A DNA stretch of 64,000 bases from Pararoseomonas sp. SCSIO 73927 (GCF_037040815.1 NZ_CP146232.1:2660501-2724500); one strand, 5' to 3'. Positions 34,313-43,732 are shown, counted from the first letter of the stretch. The notes: generated by a model not told the origin, from the letters alone. Numbers and translations are program-made.

Positions 34313-34923
34313 AGATCGATGCCGCTGACCTCGACAAGTCGGCTGCGTACAAGCTCCTGACTGGAGTAGTCGTCCCCCGGCCGATTGCCTGGATCTCGAC
34401 CGTGTCTCCGGCGGGAATGACAAACATCGCACCGTTCAGCTGCTTCACCTTTGTCTCTGCGGAACCACCCATGATCGGGTTCAATGCCGGGCTGCGGGAT
34501 GGACAGCGCAAGGACACTGTCCGCAACATCGTGGCGACCGGTGATTTCGTGGTCAACGTCGTCGACGAGAACCTGGTCGATGCGATGCACCGGTCCGCCG
34601 CAGACTACGGGCCGGACGAGAGCGAAATCGACCTCCTCGGGCTACCGATCGTGTCATCGGACTTCGTGACAGCCCCAAGGATCGGGTCGAGCCCGATCGG
34701 CATGGAGTGTGTCCTGGACCGTATAGTGAGCTTCGGGCGGTCCGGAGCCGAGTTCGTGGTTGGAGAGGTCCGGCGGTTCCACGTCGCTGACCGTCTCCTA
34801 TCGGGGTCGCGGATCGACACGGCACTCCTCAGGCCGGTGGCACGGCTCGCGGGGCCGAACTACTCCACGCTCGGGCAGATCATCCGGACGCAGAGAAGCG
34901 AGGTGTCGTCTTCTGGCGGGTAG
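34309..34923 (+). CDS. Flavin reductase-like (DIM6/NTAB) FMN-binding protein
   Basis: 204 residues from GTG 34309, overlapping the dehydrogenase stop by four bases; the ATG-initiated frame further up (34210) is inside the dehydrogenase gene. PRPIAWISTVSPAGMTNIAPFSCFTF and DTVRNIVATGDFVVNVV are typical of the flavin-reductase-like split barrel that binds FMN. Second flavin-linked protein of the operon after the SsuE-like one. Last gene of the operon. Confidence 0.85.
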   Translation: MKIDAADLDKSAAYKLLTGVVVPRPIAWISTVSPAGMTNIAPFSCFTFVSAEPPMIGFNAGLRDGQRKDTVRNIVATGDFVVNVVDENLVDAMHRSAADYGPDESEIDLLGLPIVSSDFVTAPRIGSSPIGMECVLDRIVSFGRSGAEFVVGEVRRFHVADRLLSGSRIDTALLRPVARLAGPNYSTLGQIIRTQRSEVSSSGG

Positions 34924-35474
34924 GTGTCATCAAAGCCCTTGCGGCTCGTGGATGGGCTGCTTTTGGAAGTCCGCTCCCATGGCCTTGCGTTGGCGAAGAT
35001 CGCTGGGGGAAGACAGGGACGCGAGGGGTTGGATCCCGACCCTGGCCGTAACCATCCAGACCAAGAGGATCCTGACCTCGGCTCCGCGTGGAAAGGTCCC
35101 GGAGTGGCATGGGGAGACCGGGTCAGGGGGATGATTGAAGGCATATTGGCGGGCGTTCCGCGTCCCGGGCGGCGGGGTGATCTGTCAGGGCACCCGTCAG
35201 ATGCTCTCGTCGCCGTGCCGAGCCCTGGGCCGCTGATGCAGCCACGGGACGGCTCGTGTGCAATGACGCCTTGCAGCCGCTAGGCTGGCATACCGCACCG
35301 CCGACCTCTGGGAGCGAAGCAAGGGACCCGACCTTCGTCGTGCAGGCGCGAGCCTGGCCATGGTACAGGATACTCGATGGCTCGATCGCATTGGATCTGC
35401 TCCGGAGCAGACGGACGCCGTTCTCGAGGGCCTGAGGGGCTGGAGCAAGCATGTCCTACGGCGCCGGGCGGAGG
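34924..35474. other. Non-coding gap between operon and repair genes
   Basis: About 550 bases. ORFs on both strands (for example 34924-35283) have poor codon periodicity and no family resemblance. It separates loosely coded accessory DNA from strongly GC3-biased core genes. No terminator hairpin with a T-run was found. Confidence 0.4.
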
Positions 35475-38400
35475 TCACCTGTCGACCCGCTGCAGATTGA
35501 AGCTGGATTCGGGCATGGTTGCCTGCAGCACCTGGGATAGGTGCTCATGGTGGGTGAGCAGGATGACCTGGGTCGTCTCGCTCAGGCGCAGGAGGGCGCG
35601 GAAGGCAGCTGCCGCGCGCCGGTCGTCGAAGCTCTGCAGGACGTCGTCGCCGACGAAGGGCAGCATGGTGCCGCTGGACGCCTGGTCCGCTATGGAGACA
35701 AGACGGAGGGCAAGGAACAGCTGGTCCCTCGTTCCTTCGGAGAGCTGGTCGACCTCGACGTCCTCCTCGGGGAAGTCCCGCATGCGCAATGCCAGCCGCG
35801 CCGTCCCGCGGTCGTCCTCCCGGGAGGCCACGCCGGTGTAGGTGCCGTCCGTCAGCTCGGAGAAGGCGTCGCCGATCCGGCGGAGCAGGACGTCGTCGCC
35901 GCCCTTCTGCACGGCCTCGAGCGCGGCTTCCAACAGACCCGCGGCGACCTGCATGACGAGCGCGTCCTCGAGCGTCTGGCCGATCTCCCCCGCGGCCGAC
36001 GCCTCGTTCGCAGCCGCCCGGACGGCGGCGTCGTCTCCCGCGATCTGCCGTAGTTCCAGTTCGAGGGCCGTAACCACGGCCACTCCTTCCTGCGCCGTGG
36101 CGGCGTGGCTGCCCTGGGCCTTCTCGGCCTCTCGCAGGGCCTCTTCCAGATCGTCCGCCGCATGAGCCGCCGCCTCGGCCCGCAAGGCGTCCAGAGACAG
36201 CCCGTCGCCCCCGGCCAGCAGATCGGCCTCGGCAGCGTCGCGCAGCCTCTCCTGCCGAGCGCGTTCGGCGCCGAGCAGGATGCGCTCCTCGGCCGCCTCC
36301 GCCGTCGTCGCCCCCGCCTCGGCGATCACCGCCCGCAGCGCGGCCTCGGCCTGGGCGAGGGTCGCCTCGTGCTGGCGCTGCGTGTTCGCCTCCCTCTCGC
36401 GCTGACCGAGCAATGCGGCCCGGCGCTCCGCCAGGGCGGCCTCACCCTTTTGACGGCGATCCAGGTCGCGAAGACCATCGAGCGCATTTTCCAGGGCGGA
36501 GAGGCCGAGCCACCCGCAGACCGCTGCGTAGCCGGTGTTGAACCGTTCCAGCGCCCCCCGCCAAGCCGAGACCTTCCCTTCCAAGTCCGCGGCGCTTCGC
36601 AGGCCTTCTGCAAGGCTCTCGGTGGCGTCCAGCACCTCGTCCAGGGATTGCGGCGGAAGGTCCGGTGCCTGGCCCAGGCGCTCCAGCGCAGCACCCCAGT
36701 CGGCCTGCCAAGACACCCGGTTCTCGGCCGCCGCCTCGCGTTCCTGCCCTATATCGCGGAGCGCATCGCGAGCCGCCATTGCGGCCATCTCGTGCTCCCG
36801 CCGCCGGTCCTGGGCAGCGCGCCGTCGGCGGACCGTGGAGTCCGCTCGATCGAGGATGACGGGCAGATCGCCCGGCGCAGGATCGTCGAGCAACCGGAGC
36901 AGCCGGGTCGCGGCCCCCTCCTGGCGTGCCCGCATCTCGGTCAGGGCAGCCTCGGCAGTCGTCAAGGCCTGCCGTGCCGTCAGTCCGGCCTCCCGCGCCG
37001 CGATCAGCCGCTGCACTTCGGCCGGTCCCGCCCCACGGTCCAGGCCAAGCGGACTGACCATCTTGGCCCAGTCGGCCTGGGCGGCGTCGTGCGCCCGTCG
37101 CGCTACGCGCGCTTCCTCCTGCACGGCCGAGAGTTCGGCCTCTTGGTCGGCCACCGTGCGTACGAGCCGCTCGGCCCTTGCTACCCGCTCGGCGTCGGAC
37201 CAGCGGTCATCGGCGATTCGGTCCGCAGTGTTCACGGCCTCGGCGTAGGCCAAGGGAAGGGGACGCCCATCCCCATAGACCTGCTCCCGATCCCGATCGG
37301 CGGCCTCGCCGGAGAGGCGGCGGAACACGAGGGCCCATCCTGCCTCACGATGTCGCCGGGCATGGAGAAGGTCGGCCTCCGTCGGCGGAGCGCCGCCCGC
37401 CTCGAGCGCGGCCCTCTCAGCCCTCACTGCTGCCAGAGCCTCCTCGGCCCGGCGAACGGCATCGTCATGTCGCTCCAGCAGCAGCCGGGTGGCGTCCCGC
37501 GCGGCCGCCAGCCGGGTCAGCACGGCCTCCATCGGCGGATCCAGCTCGGCCAGTGTCTCCGGGTCGCGCAGCGGCGCCGGAAGACGGGCCAGCGCACCCG
37601 CGAGCTGTGCCTCTGCCTCCTCCACCCCACGCCGTGCCGCAGCCAGGTTGTGCGTCGGGTCACCCTCGCGCCGGACCTGCCCGAGCATCTCCTCCAGCTG
37701 TTGCACGTCCTCCGGTGGTGGCAGCGTGGCCATTGCCCGCTCAGCCTCGGCAAGGCGCGCTTCCTGCTCCGCGGCCCGCCGGGGAAGACCGGCCAGCGCC
37801 GTCTCCTGCGCTTCCCGTTCGGCCTTCAGACGGCGGAGCTGCGCCACCAGCGACGAGGGTGGCACGAGGGAGGCCGGATCGGTGGTATCGGCCCCGCCCA
37901 GGATCCGGGCCTGCGTCGCCACCCGGTCCCGGGCCTCCGCGAGCGCCGCCTCCGCGTCCGGCAGCCCGGCCACGGCGCCCTCGACGAGGCCTACCATCCC
38001 CATCAGGGTCTGGATCTCTTCCGTCACCGCCAGCAGGGTGTCGTCCACCACCACCCCGGCGATGTCGGCATCGAGCCGCGCGAGGTAGGCACGCGCTGTC
38101 TCCAGGACGTGGCTCGCCCGCGCCACGGCGCCGCGCGCGTCGGGCAGGCGCCCGGCGAGGTCCGCCGGGAACCGCGGCGCGTGCGGATGCGCCGCGAGCC
38201 AGGCGACGGCGGTGGCGTGGGCCGCCAGGAGGGGGCGGGTGCGGCGGACGCGCTCCAGGCGGCGCAGCCGCGTGCCCGCCTCTGCCGCGGCGCGGTTGCT
38301 CTCGTTCCGCCGCGCCTCCGCGTCCCGCAGCGCCCTCTCGCGCTCCGCCCATTCCTGCGGCCGCACGAGGCTGTCCTTGAGCTGGCGGCGGCTCTCCGAC

Positions 38401-38969
38401 CAGCGGTCGAGGGCGACATAGAAGGGGCGAGAGGCGGTCTTGCGGGGGGGAGCCAAGGCGTCGCGCTCCCCCTCCAGCGCACGGTGCAGGGACGAAGCTT
38501 CCCGCAGCCCACCGGCCGCAGCCAGCAGCGCGTCGGCCAGGATGCCGCCCGAGGTCAGGAGTTCGCGCCCGCCCTGCCGTAGCCGCTCGGTGTCGAGCGC
38601 GAAGAGCTGCGACATCAGCTTGCCGTCAGCCCGTCCCAGCAGTCTGTCCAGCCAGGTCTGGTCGAGCGGGGCGTCGCCCTCGCCGGTCAGTGTGTTCCGG
38701 TTCCCCTTGCGGCGGGTGAAGGCAAAGGGGGCGCCGTCAGGACCGATGCCGGTCGCGGCGATCTGCATGCCCGGGTAGCCGTGCCGGAAGCCCATGGGCG
38801 TCTGCCCGCCGATGCCGAAGAGCAGGTCCTGGAAGGCCTGGCGGAGGACGGACTTGCCCGCCCCGTTCGGGGCCAGGACGAGGTTGATGCGCCCCGGGGC
38901 AGGGTCGAAGGTGAGTGCCGTCTCCTCGAAGGGGCCGTAGCGGCGCAGGGTGAGGCCGGTCAGGCGCAT
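35475..38969 (-). CDS. YhaN/SbcC-like SMC-type ATPase
   Basis: 1164 residues. N-terminal RYGPFEETALTFDPAPGRIN and Walker A VLAPNGAGKSVL, then GRADGKLMSQLFALDTERLR as in YhaN. Long coiled coils of several hundred residues follow (many Ala/Arg/Glu heptads). The C-terminal half has signature QLSEGTRDQLFLALRL and Walker B LPFVGDDVLQSFDDRR with Asp-Asp in place of Asp-Glu, usual in YhaN. It should work with the SbcD-like nuclease upstream in double-strand-end processing. It starts eight bases after that gene's stop. Confidence 0.9.
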   Translation of the reverse strand: MRLTGLTLRRYGPFEETALTFDPAPGRINLVLAPNGAGKSVLRQAFQDLLFGIGGQTPMGFRHGYPGMQIAATGIGPDGAPFAFTRRKGNRNTLTGEGDAPLDQTWLDRLLGRADGKLMSQLFALDTERLRQGGRELLTSGGILADALLAAAGGLREASSLHRALEGERDALAPPRKTASRPFYVALDRWSESRRQLKDSLVRPQEWAERERALRDAEARRNESNRAAAEAGTRLRRLERVRRTRPLLAAHATAVAWLAAHPHAPRFPADLAGRLPDARGAVARASHVLETARAYLARLDADIAGVVVDDTLLAVTEEIQTLMGMVGLVEGAVAGLPDAEAALAEARDRVATQARILGGADTTDPASLVPPSSLVAQLRRLKAEREAQETALAGLPRRAAEQEARLAEAERAMATLPPPEDVQQLEEMLGQVRREGDPTHNLAAARRGVEEAEAQLAGALARLPAPLRDPETLAELDPPMEAVLTRLAAARDATRLLLERHDDAVRRAEEALAAVRAERAALEAGGAPPTEADLLHARRHREAGWALVFRRLSGEAADRDREQVYGDGRPLPLAYAEAVNTADRIADDRWSDAERVARAERLVRTVADQEAELSAVQEEARVARRAHDAAQADWAKMVSPLGLDRGAGPAEVQRLIAAREAGLTARQALTTAEAALTEMRARQEGAATRLLRLLDDPAPGDLPVILDRADSTVRRRRAAQDRRREHEMAAMAARDALRDIGQEREAAAENRVSWQADWGAALERLGQAPDLPPQSLDEVLDATESLAEGLRSAADLEGKVSAWRGALERFNTGYAAVCGWLGLSALENALDGLRDLDRRQKGEAALAERRAALLGQREREANTQRQHEATLAQAEAALRAVIAEAGATTAEAAEERILLGAERARQERLRDAAEADLLAGGDGLSLDALRAEAAAHAADDLEEALREAEKAQGSHAATAQEGVAVVTALELELRQIAGDDAAVRAAANEASAAGEIGQTLEDALVMQVAAGLLEAALEAVQKGGDDVLLRRIGDAFSELTDGTYTGVASREDDRGTARLALRMRDFPEEDVEVDQLSEGTRDQLFLALRLVSIADQASSGTMLPFVGDDVLQSFDDRRAAAAFRALLRLSETTQVILLTHHEHLSQVLQATMPESSFNLQRVDR

Positions 38970-38976
38970 GGACGCC

Positions 38977-40257
38977 TCAGCCCTGGGCTAGGCGGGCGAG
39001 CAACAGGTCCCGCGCCCGCTGCAGCAGCTCCGGCGGCAGGCGCCCCTCCGCCGCCTGGACGGCGGGGTGGTCCGGGCCGAGCGCCTGGCGCAGGCCGCCC
39101 AGACCACGGTCCAGCAGCGCCGTGGCATAGCCCTGCGCCGCGGCAGCGGGGCCGGTCGCCTCCTCTGGTGCCTCGGCCATGGCGTCGATCGCGCGCACGA
39201 GCCGCCCGACGGCGTCCTCGCGTGCCCGCAGCGCGCCGATGTCCTGCATGGGGCGGGTCGCGACGCGGACGTCCTCGATCCAGACCGCGTCGGCCTCTGC
39301 CACCTCCAGTGCAGCGGCCACGAGCTTCTGCCGCAGAACGGCCGGGTCGCGGGCGAGGACGAGGTGGGCAGGGCAGGCGCCCTCCAGCCGAAGGCGCAGG
39401 ACCAGGAGGCGGCCCTCGGCGGCGTCCACCGCCTCGCCCATGGCGCGGCGACAGCGTGCCAGCACGGCCTCCTCATCGGTAGCGCCCTCGCAGTCCACCG
39501 TCAGCCGTGCCCAGCGCACGGCATCCAGCGCCCGGTGCTCGACGCCGACCACACGGCCGTGGTGCACGGTGACGAGGCTGGCGCCCTTGGCCCCGGCCTC
39601 GTTGACGTGGCGGCCCTGGAGATTGCCGGGGAAGACGATCCAGGGGTCCTGCAGCAGCTCCTCGCGGGCGTGGATGTGGCCGAGCGCCCAGTAGTCGTAG
39701 CCGTGAGCGGCCAGCTGCTCGACCGTGCAGGGCGCGTAGGAGGCGTGGCCCGGGCGGCCGGTGGCGGCGGTGTGCAGCAGGCCGATGTTGAAGCGGTTCG
39801 CGGCGGGGGTTGGATAGCCCTGGGCGAGGTTCTGCTGGACGTCGCGGGTCTGGAAGGACTGCCCGTGCAGGACGACCTCGAACTCCGGCCACTCGACCGT
39901 GTCCGGCCGGTCGGCGCGGAGCAGCGTGGCGCCCTCGGGCAGGCTGAGCGTGCGGGTCAGCACGCTCTCGGCGTCGTGGTTGCCGCGGATCGCGACGATG
40001 CGGATCCGGGCGCGGGTGAGCCGGGCGAAGGCGGCGACCAGGGCCTGTCCTGTCCGGAAGTCGGGCCAGTCACCGTCGTAGAGGTCGCCCGCCACCACCA
40101 CGAAGTCGACCTTCTCCCGGATAGCGAGGTCGACGAGGTTGGTCAGGGCGTCGCGGGTCGCTTGCCGGATCCGGGAGGCCGGGGCGTCGGCGCCCAGCCC
40201 ACGCAGCGGGCTGTCCAGGTGCAGGTCGGCGGCGTGGAGGAAGCGGAAGCTGTTCAA
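38977..40257 (-). CDS. SbcD/YhaO-like metallophosphoesterase (DNA repair exonuclease)
   Basis: 426 residues if initiated at TTG 40257, giving MNSFRFLHAADLHLDSPL, which matches where family members begin; the frame is open to 40431, but the extra residues look non-coding. Metal motifs: HAADLHLD, GDLYDGDW, GNHDAES, GHIHAREEL (Mre11/SbcD phosphoesterase). The C-terminal 100 residues are Ala/Arg-rich helices. Pairs with the YhaN-like ATPase eight bases downstream as a nuclease-ATPase complex on broken DNA ends. Confidence 0.88.
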   Translation of the reverse strand: MNSFRFLHAADLHLDSPLRGLGADAPASRIRQATRDALTNLVDLAIREKVDFVVVAGDLYDGDWPDFRTGQALVAAFARLTRARIRIVAIRGNHDAESVLTRTLSLPEGATLLRADRPDTVEWPEFEVVLHGQSFQTRDVQQNLAQGYPTPAANRFNIGLLHTAATGRPGHASYAPCTVEQLAAHGYDYWALGHIHAREELLQDPWIVFPGNLQGRHVNEAGAKGASLVTVHHGRVVGVEHRALDAVRWARLTVDCEGATDEEAVLARCRRAMGEAVDAAEGRLLVLRLRLEGACPAHLVLARDPAVLRQKLVAAALEVAEADAVWIEDVRVATRPMQDIGALRAREDAVGRLVRAIDAMAEAPEEATGPAAAAQGYATALLDRGLGGLRQALGPDHPAVQAAEGRLPPELLQRARDLLLARLAQG

Positions 40258-40605
40258 GGCGGGCCATTTTGCTGCGCTCCTGCCAGCTTGAGCAAGCGTG
40301 CGCCTACCTGCCGCCCACCATCGAGGCTCACCCGCCGTCGGCTGGCGCAGCCGTGGATCGTTGGGGGAAGCCTCAGGATACCGTTCTCTCGGGAAAGCTG
40401 CTCTCCCGGAGTAATGATGGACGAATCCCAAGGCTGCTTCAGATTCCTTTCCATCCAGCGGGTCAGGCCCGGCCGCAACGAGCCAGAATCCTTGCCATGG
40501 CTGAACCTCGCTTGCCCTGAACGCGGCGGCCCTCGAAGTGCGGTGACCGCCTCCATGGGCTGAACTTGATGCGGATGTGAGGCGCCACCTGTTTTGGGCG
40601 CAACG
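40258..40605. other. Intergenic region, likely promoter of the repair pair
   Basis: About 348 bases between the AapJ-like gene and the SbcD-like start. No gene is convincing on either strand. It must carry the promoter for the repair operon and the end of the aapJ-like transcript, but no clear -35/-10 or hairpin was seen. Confidence 0.4.
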
Positions 40606-41637
40606 TCAGCGAGCAGGCGGCGGATAGTGGACCCCACCGTTCGTCCAGAGGCGGTTGAGGCCGCGCTGGAGGCCCAACGGAGTGACGTTGCGGTCCCACT
40701 GCTCGGCGTAGTTGCCGACCTGCCGGACGATCTGCGCCGCCCAGTCGTCCCGCACGCCGAGCATGGTCCCGAAGCCCCCGGTGCGACCGAGGAAGCGCTG
40801 CACCTCGGGATCGGGATCGCTCATCCGTGCCTCGACGTTGGCCGAGGTGATGCCGAACTCCTCGGCCAGGAGCGGCGCGTAACCGGCCCACCGGACGAGG
40901 TCGAACCATTTCCCATCGCCCTTGCGGACCACCGGCCCGAGCGGTTCCTTGCTGATTACCTCCGGCAGCAGGACGAACTCGGCCGCCTGTGCCCCCAGCC
41001 CGGCCCGGAAGGCGGTCAGCGCCGCGGTGCCGATGGTGTAGGCATCGCAGCGCCCGGCCAGCACGGCGTTCCGCACCTCCTCCACCGTCTCGATGACCAG
41101 CGGGGTGAGGCGCATGCTGTTGCGCCGAAAGTAGTCGGCGAGGTTCAGCTCCGTCGTGGAGCCGGGCTGGACGCAGACCGTCGCGCCGTCGAGCTGGCGC
41201 GCGGAGGTGACTCCGAGCGAGCGACGGACGAGGAAGCCCTGGCCGTCGTAGAAGGTGACGCCCGCGAACTGCAGGCCGAGGCTTGCCTCCCGCGTCAGGG
41301 TCCAGGTCGTGTTCGAGGCGAGGATGTCGATCTCGCCCGACTGGAGCATGGGCAAGCGGTTCTGCAGCGTGGTCGCGACGTAGCGGACGCGCGAGGCGTC
41401 GCCGAACATCGCCGCGGCAACCGTGCGGCAGACATCCACGTAGAGGCCGCTCCATTCCCCGCGGCTGTCGACGGTGGCGAAGCCGGGAAGGGTGGCGGCC
41501 GTGCCGCAGACGACCTGCCCGCGTGCGCGAACCGCGTCGAAGGTCGGTGACGGGCCGAGAGCCGGTGCCTGTGCCCCGGCCGGACTGGCCAGGAGGGAGG
41601 CTAGAACGGCCGCCAGGGCCGCGAGGGGTCGGATCAT
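40606..41637 (-). CDS. General L-amino-acid-binding periplasmic protein, AapJ-like
   Basis: 343 residues from ATG 41637. Signal peptide MIRPLAALAAVLASLLASPAGA. The mature region has the SBP_bac_3 layout of AapJ/BztA: RGQVVCGTAATLPGFATVDS, GLYVDVCRTVAAAMFGD, GEIDILASNTTWTLTREASLG and a GNYAEQWDRN motif near the C-terminus. No aapQMP genes are adjacent, so it is an orphan receptor that may feed an AapQMP encoded elsewhere. An operator-like site lies 22 bases before its ATG, and the same site lies before the gntR gene two genes upstream. Confidence 0.9.
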   Translation of the reverse strand: MIRPLAALAAVLASLLASPAGAQAPALGPSPTFDAVRARGQVVCGTAATLPGFATVDSRGEWSGLYVDVCRTVAAAMFGDASRVRYVATTLQNRLPMLQSGEIDILASNTTWTLTREASLGLQFAGVTFYDGQGFLVRRSLGVTSARQLDGATVCVQPGSTTELNLADYFRRNSMRLTPLVIETVEEVRNAVLAGRCDAYTIGTAALTAFRAGLGAQAAEFVLLPEVISKEPLGPVVRKGDGKWFDLVRWAGYAPLLAEEFGITSANVEARMSDPDPEVQRFLGRTGGFGTMLGVRDDWAAQIVRQVGNYAEQWDRNVTPLGLQRGLNRLWTNGGVHYPPPAR

Positions 41638-41659
41638 GACCAAGTCTCTCCTATTTTTG

Positions 41660-41675
41660 TCGATTGTCGAAAATC
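41660..41675. promoter_or_regulatory. GntR operator copy 1, upstream of the AapJ-like gene
   Basis: TCGATTGTCGAAAATC, whose core ATTGTCGAAAAT is a near-palindrome (ATTnTCGAnAAT). It overlaps the HAD gene stop and ends 22 bases from the aapJ-like ATG. The reverse complement recurs exactly at 43108-43123, 22 bases before the gntR ATG. A repressor bound here would cover the ribosome site or transcription start. Confidence 0.7.
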
Positions 41676-42399
41676 AGAGGCCGATCGCATCGGCGAGAGC
41701 GGTCAGCGAGGGCACGCGCGCGAGAGGCACGGCGGTGTTGGCGATGGTCGCGCCGGTGCCGCGCTTGTCGTGCCGCCGGTCCACCCAGACGGTGGGGATG
41801 CTGAAGCGGGAGGCCGGGTCCACATCGTGGTGACGGCTCTGAGCGACGTGGAGGATGCTCTCCTTCGGATAGCCCTGGGCCGCGAGGTCCGCGATCGCCG
41901 TCTCGAAGTGCGGGGCGCCGGGCTTGTAGGAACCGACGCGCTCCGCCGTGACGGTGAGGAGGAAGGGCACCTCCAGAAGGCGCAGGCTGCGCGCGAGCGA
42001 GGCCTCGTCCACGTTCGAGAGGATCGCGAGCGCGAAGCGGGACGACAGCCGACGCAGGGCCGCGACCGTGTCCGGGAAGGGCGGCCAGTCCCCGGCGGAA
42101 GCCGCGAAGGCCACGCGCTGGTTCGGGTCGTCCGGCAGGCCGAAGGTGGCCGCTACGTCGCCCCAGGTGCGGGACAGCACCTCCGGGTAGAGGAGGACCG
42201 GGCGGGTCTGCTGGTGCCGCGCCTGATGCAGGGCGAAGGCGGTGAGCACGAGGTCCTCGGGGATGTCGGCCCGCCCGGCCGCCGCGAGCCAGGGGCGGAC
42301 GAGGTCGAGGATCCCCGTCTCCCAGTCGATCAGGGTGCCGTAGCAGTCGAAGGTGAGGACGCGCTTGCCCGTCGCGTCCACCCGGGTGTCGAAGTTCAT
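41674..42399 (-). CDS. HAD-superfamily hydrolase, haloacid dehalogenase type II-like
   Basis: 241 residues from ATG 42399. Nucleophile Asp in RVLTFDCYGTLIDWETG, second motif AILSNVD, Lys in VGSYKPGAPHFE, acidic motif IV region HVAQSRHHDVDPA. This is the type II haloacid dehalogenase-like pattern; many members are phosphatases instead. Overlaps the gntR stop by four bases, so the two are co-translated. Confidence 0.88.
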   Translation of the reverse strand: MNFDTRVDATGKRVLTFDCYGTLIDWETGILDLVRPWLAAAGRADIPEDLVLTAFALHQARHQQTRPVLLYPEVLSRTWGDVAATFGLPDDPNQRVAFAASAGDWPPFPDTVAALRRLSSRFALAILSNVDEASLARSLRLLEVPFLLTVTAERVGSYKPGAPHFETAIADLAAQGYPKESILHVAQSRHHDVDPASRFSIPTVWVDRRHDKRGTGATIANTAVPLARVPSLTALADAIGL

Positions 42400-43085
42400 G
42401 GGGTCTCCTGTTCGGCCAGCCAGGCGGCGACGCGGGCGCGCGCCTCCTCGACCTGGCGGGCGTTGAGCTCGGCGGCATCCTCCCCGCGCCCGCGCCGGGC
42501 GAGAGTGAGCAGCTTGCGGTGCGAGGCGACCCATCCGACCGAGAGACCCGCGGCCGTCCAGGCAGGGAGGAGATAGCGGGACACCGCGACGTGCAGGCTC
42601 TCGATCTGGGCGAGGACGCGGGGCCGCGATGCCCGGCGTATCAGGGCGCGGTGGAAGCGCCAATGCAGGTCGGACTGCCCGATGGGATCGCCCGGCGCGG
42701 CCTCCGCCTCGTCCAGCAGCGCGGCCGCCTCGTCCAGCTCGGCACGGGACAGGTGCGGGATCGATAGCCGCAGGGCGTGGGCCTCCAGCATCGTGCGGAG
42801 TTCTGCGATCTCTTGGAGGTCGTCGGGGTCGGTGGGGGCGACGGCGATGCCGCGATGGCGGTTCACCACCAGCAGCCCCTCCCCCGTCAAGACCTGCAGC
42901 GCCTCGCGCACCGGGGCGCGACTGGTGCCGAAGTGGCGGGCAAGATAGTCCTGCTTGAGCTGGGTGCCCGCGGGCAGGCGGCCGGTCAGGATGCCCTCGC
43001 GCAGCGCGGCGGCCACCGCGTCCGGGAAGGAGCGGGTCGAAGCGACTTCGGACAGGTTCAGATCGGCGAGGAACAAGGAAGGCAT
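42396..43085 (-). CDS. GntR-family regulator, FCD (FadR-type) domain
   Basis: 229 residues. N-terminal winged HTH (LREGILTGRLPAGTQLKQDYL, HFGTSRAPVREALQVL) and C-terminal all-helical FCD ligand domain with LRTMLEAHALRL and metal-site His residues (HWRFHRALIRRA, HRKLL). Probably represses its own operon and the aapJ-like gene through the 16-bp site found in front of both. Ligand unknown; likely an amino acid or its breakdown product. Confidence 0.9.
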   Translation of the reverse strand: MPSLFLADLNLSEVASTRSFPDAVAAALREGILTGRLPAGTQLKQDYLARHFGTSRAPVREALQVLTGEGLLVVNRHRGIAVAPTDPDDLQEIAELRTMLEAHALRLSIPHLSRAELDEAAALLDEAEAAPGDPIGQSDLHWRFHRALIRRASRPRVLAQIESLHVAVSRYLLPAWTAAGLSVGWVASHRKLLTLARRGRGEDAAELNARQVEEARARVAAWLAEQETP

Positions 43086-43107
43086 GAGTCACTCTGACCT
43101 CATTGCC

Positions 43108-43123
43108 GATTTTCGACAATCGA
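43108..43123. promoter_or_regulatory. GntR operator copy 2, upstream of the regulator gene
   Basis: GATTTTCGACAATCGA, the exact reverse complement of the site at 41660-41675, 22 bases upstream of the gntR ATG. Same spacing at both genes; supports autoregulation. Confidence 0.72.
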
Positions 43124-43339
43124 TTCGAAGGTCCTAGGGAGTTCGAGCATGATGCCTACGGCCATACGCAGTGTCGGCACGTCTGCCTCGCCGTCCCGTG
43201 GGCGTGGGCGGAAGACCATGTCCGTCCAAGAGGGGGACGGGCACCCGTGGAATGTCGGAGGGAACCGCGGAGGCGGTGGCGAGAGCACCCCAGGCGGGAG
43301 TAGGGACACGCAGCTCCCATGGTCGACGGAGACGCACCG

Positions 43340-43732
43340 ATGTTCGCCAGCCCTGCCGTCCTGGCCCTCCTCGCCGTACTCGCGCCGGGGCTGCCCGACG
43401 CGCCCGCACTGGCGCCACCTTGGCTGCCGGTGCGCGCCCCGCCCGTCGCCCATCTCTCCCCGGACGGCCGCCTGATGGCCATGCTGGAGCGGGACGAGGC
43501 CGTCGGGCAAGTCGTGACCCTCACCGTCTTCGCCGCCCCGAACACGCGGCAGGCCCGCCGGATCTTCCGCTCCGTCGGCGACACGCCGCTGCGTTTCCTG
43601 CGATGGCGAGAGGCCCGCGTGGCCGAACTGGAGTTCCCTCCGCAGGGCGGGGAACCGGCCTATCGCCTGTGGCTGACCTGCGGGGACGACACCTGCACCC
43701 TAGAACGCGCACCCGCCGGGGGAAGGCCGTAA
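43340..43732 (+). CDS. Small secreted hypothetical protein
   Basis: 130 residues from ATG 43340; an earlier in-frame ATG at 43319 is possible. Begins with a signal-like segment MFASPAVLALLAVLAPGLPDAPA. The rest (GDTPLRFLRWREARVAELEF, YRLWLTCGDDTCTLERAP) suggests a small exported domain with two cysteines near the end. No family recognised. Overlapping antisense ORFs look like shadows. Standalone between gntR and the TSUP gene. Confidence 0.5.
   Translation: MFASPAVLALLAVLAPGLPDAPALAPPWLPVRAPPVAHLSPDGRLMAMLERDEAVGQVVTLTVFAAPNTRQARRIFRSVGDTPLRFLRWREARVAELEFPPQGGEPAYRLWLTCGDDTCTLERAPAGGRP

Noticed and set aside
34924..35283. 119-residue plus-strand ORF after the flavin reductase
   Set aside because: No ribosome site, irregular codon use and no family resemblance.
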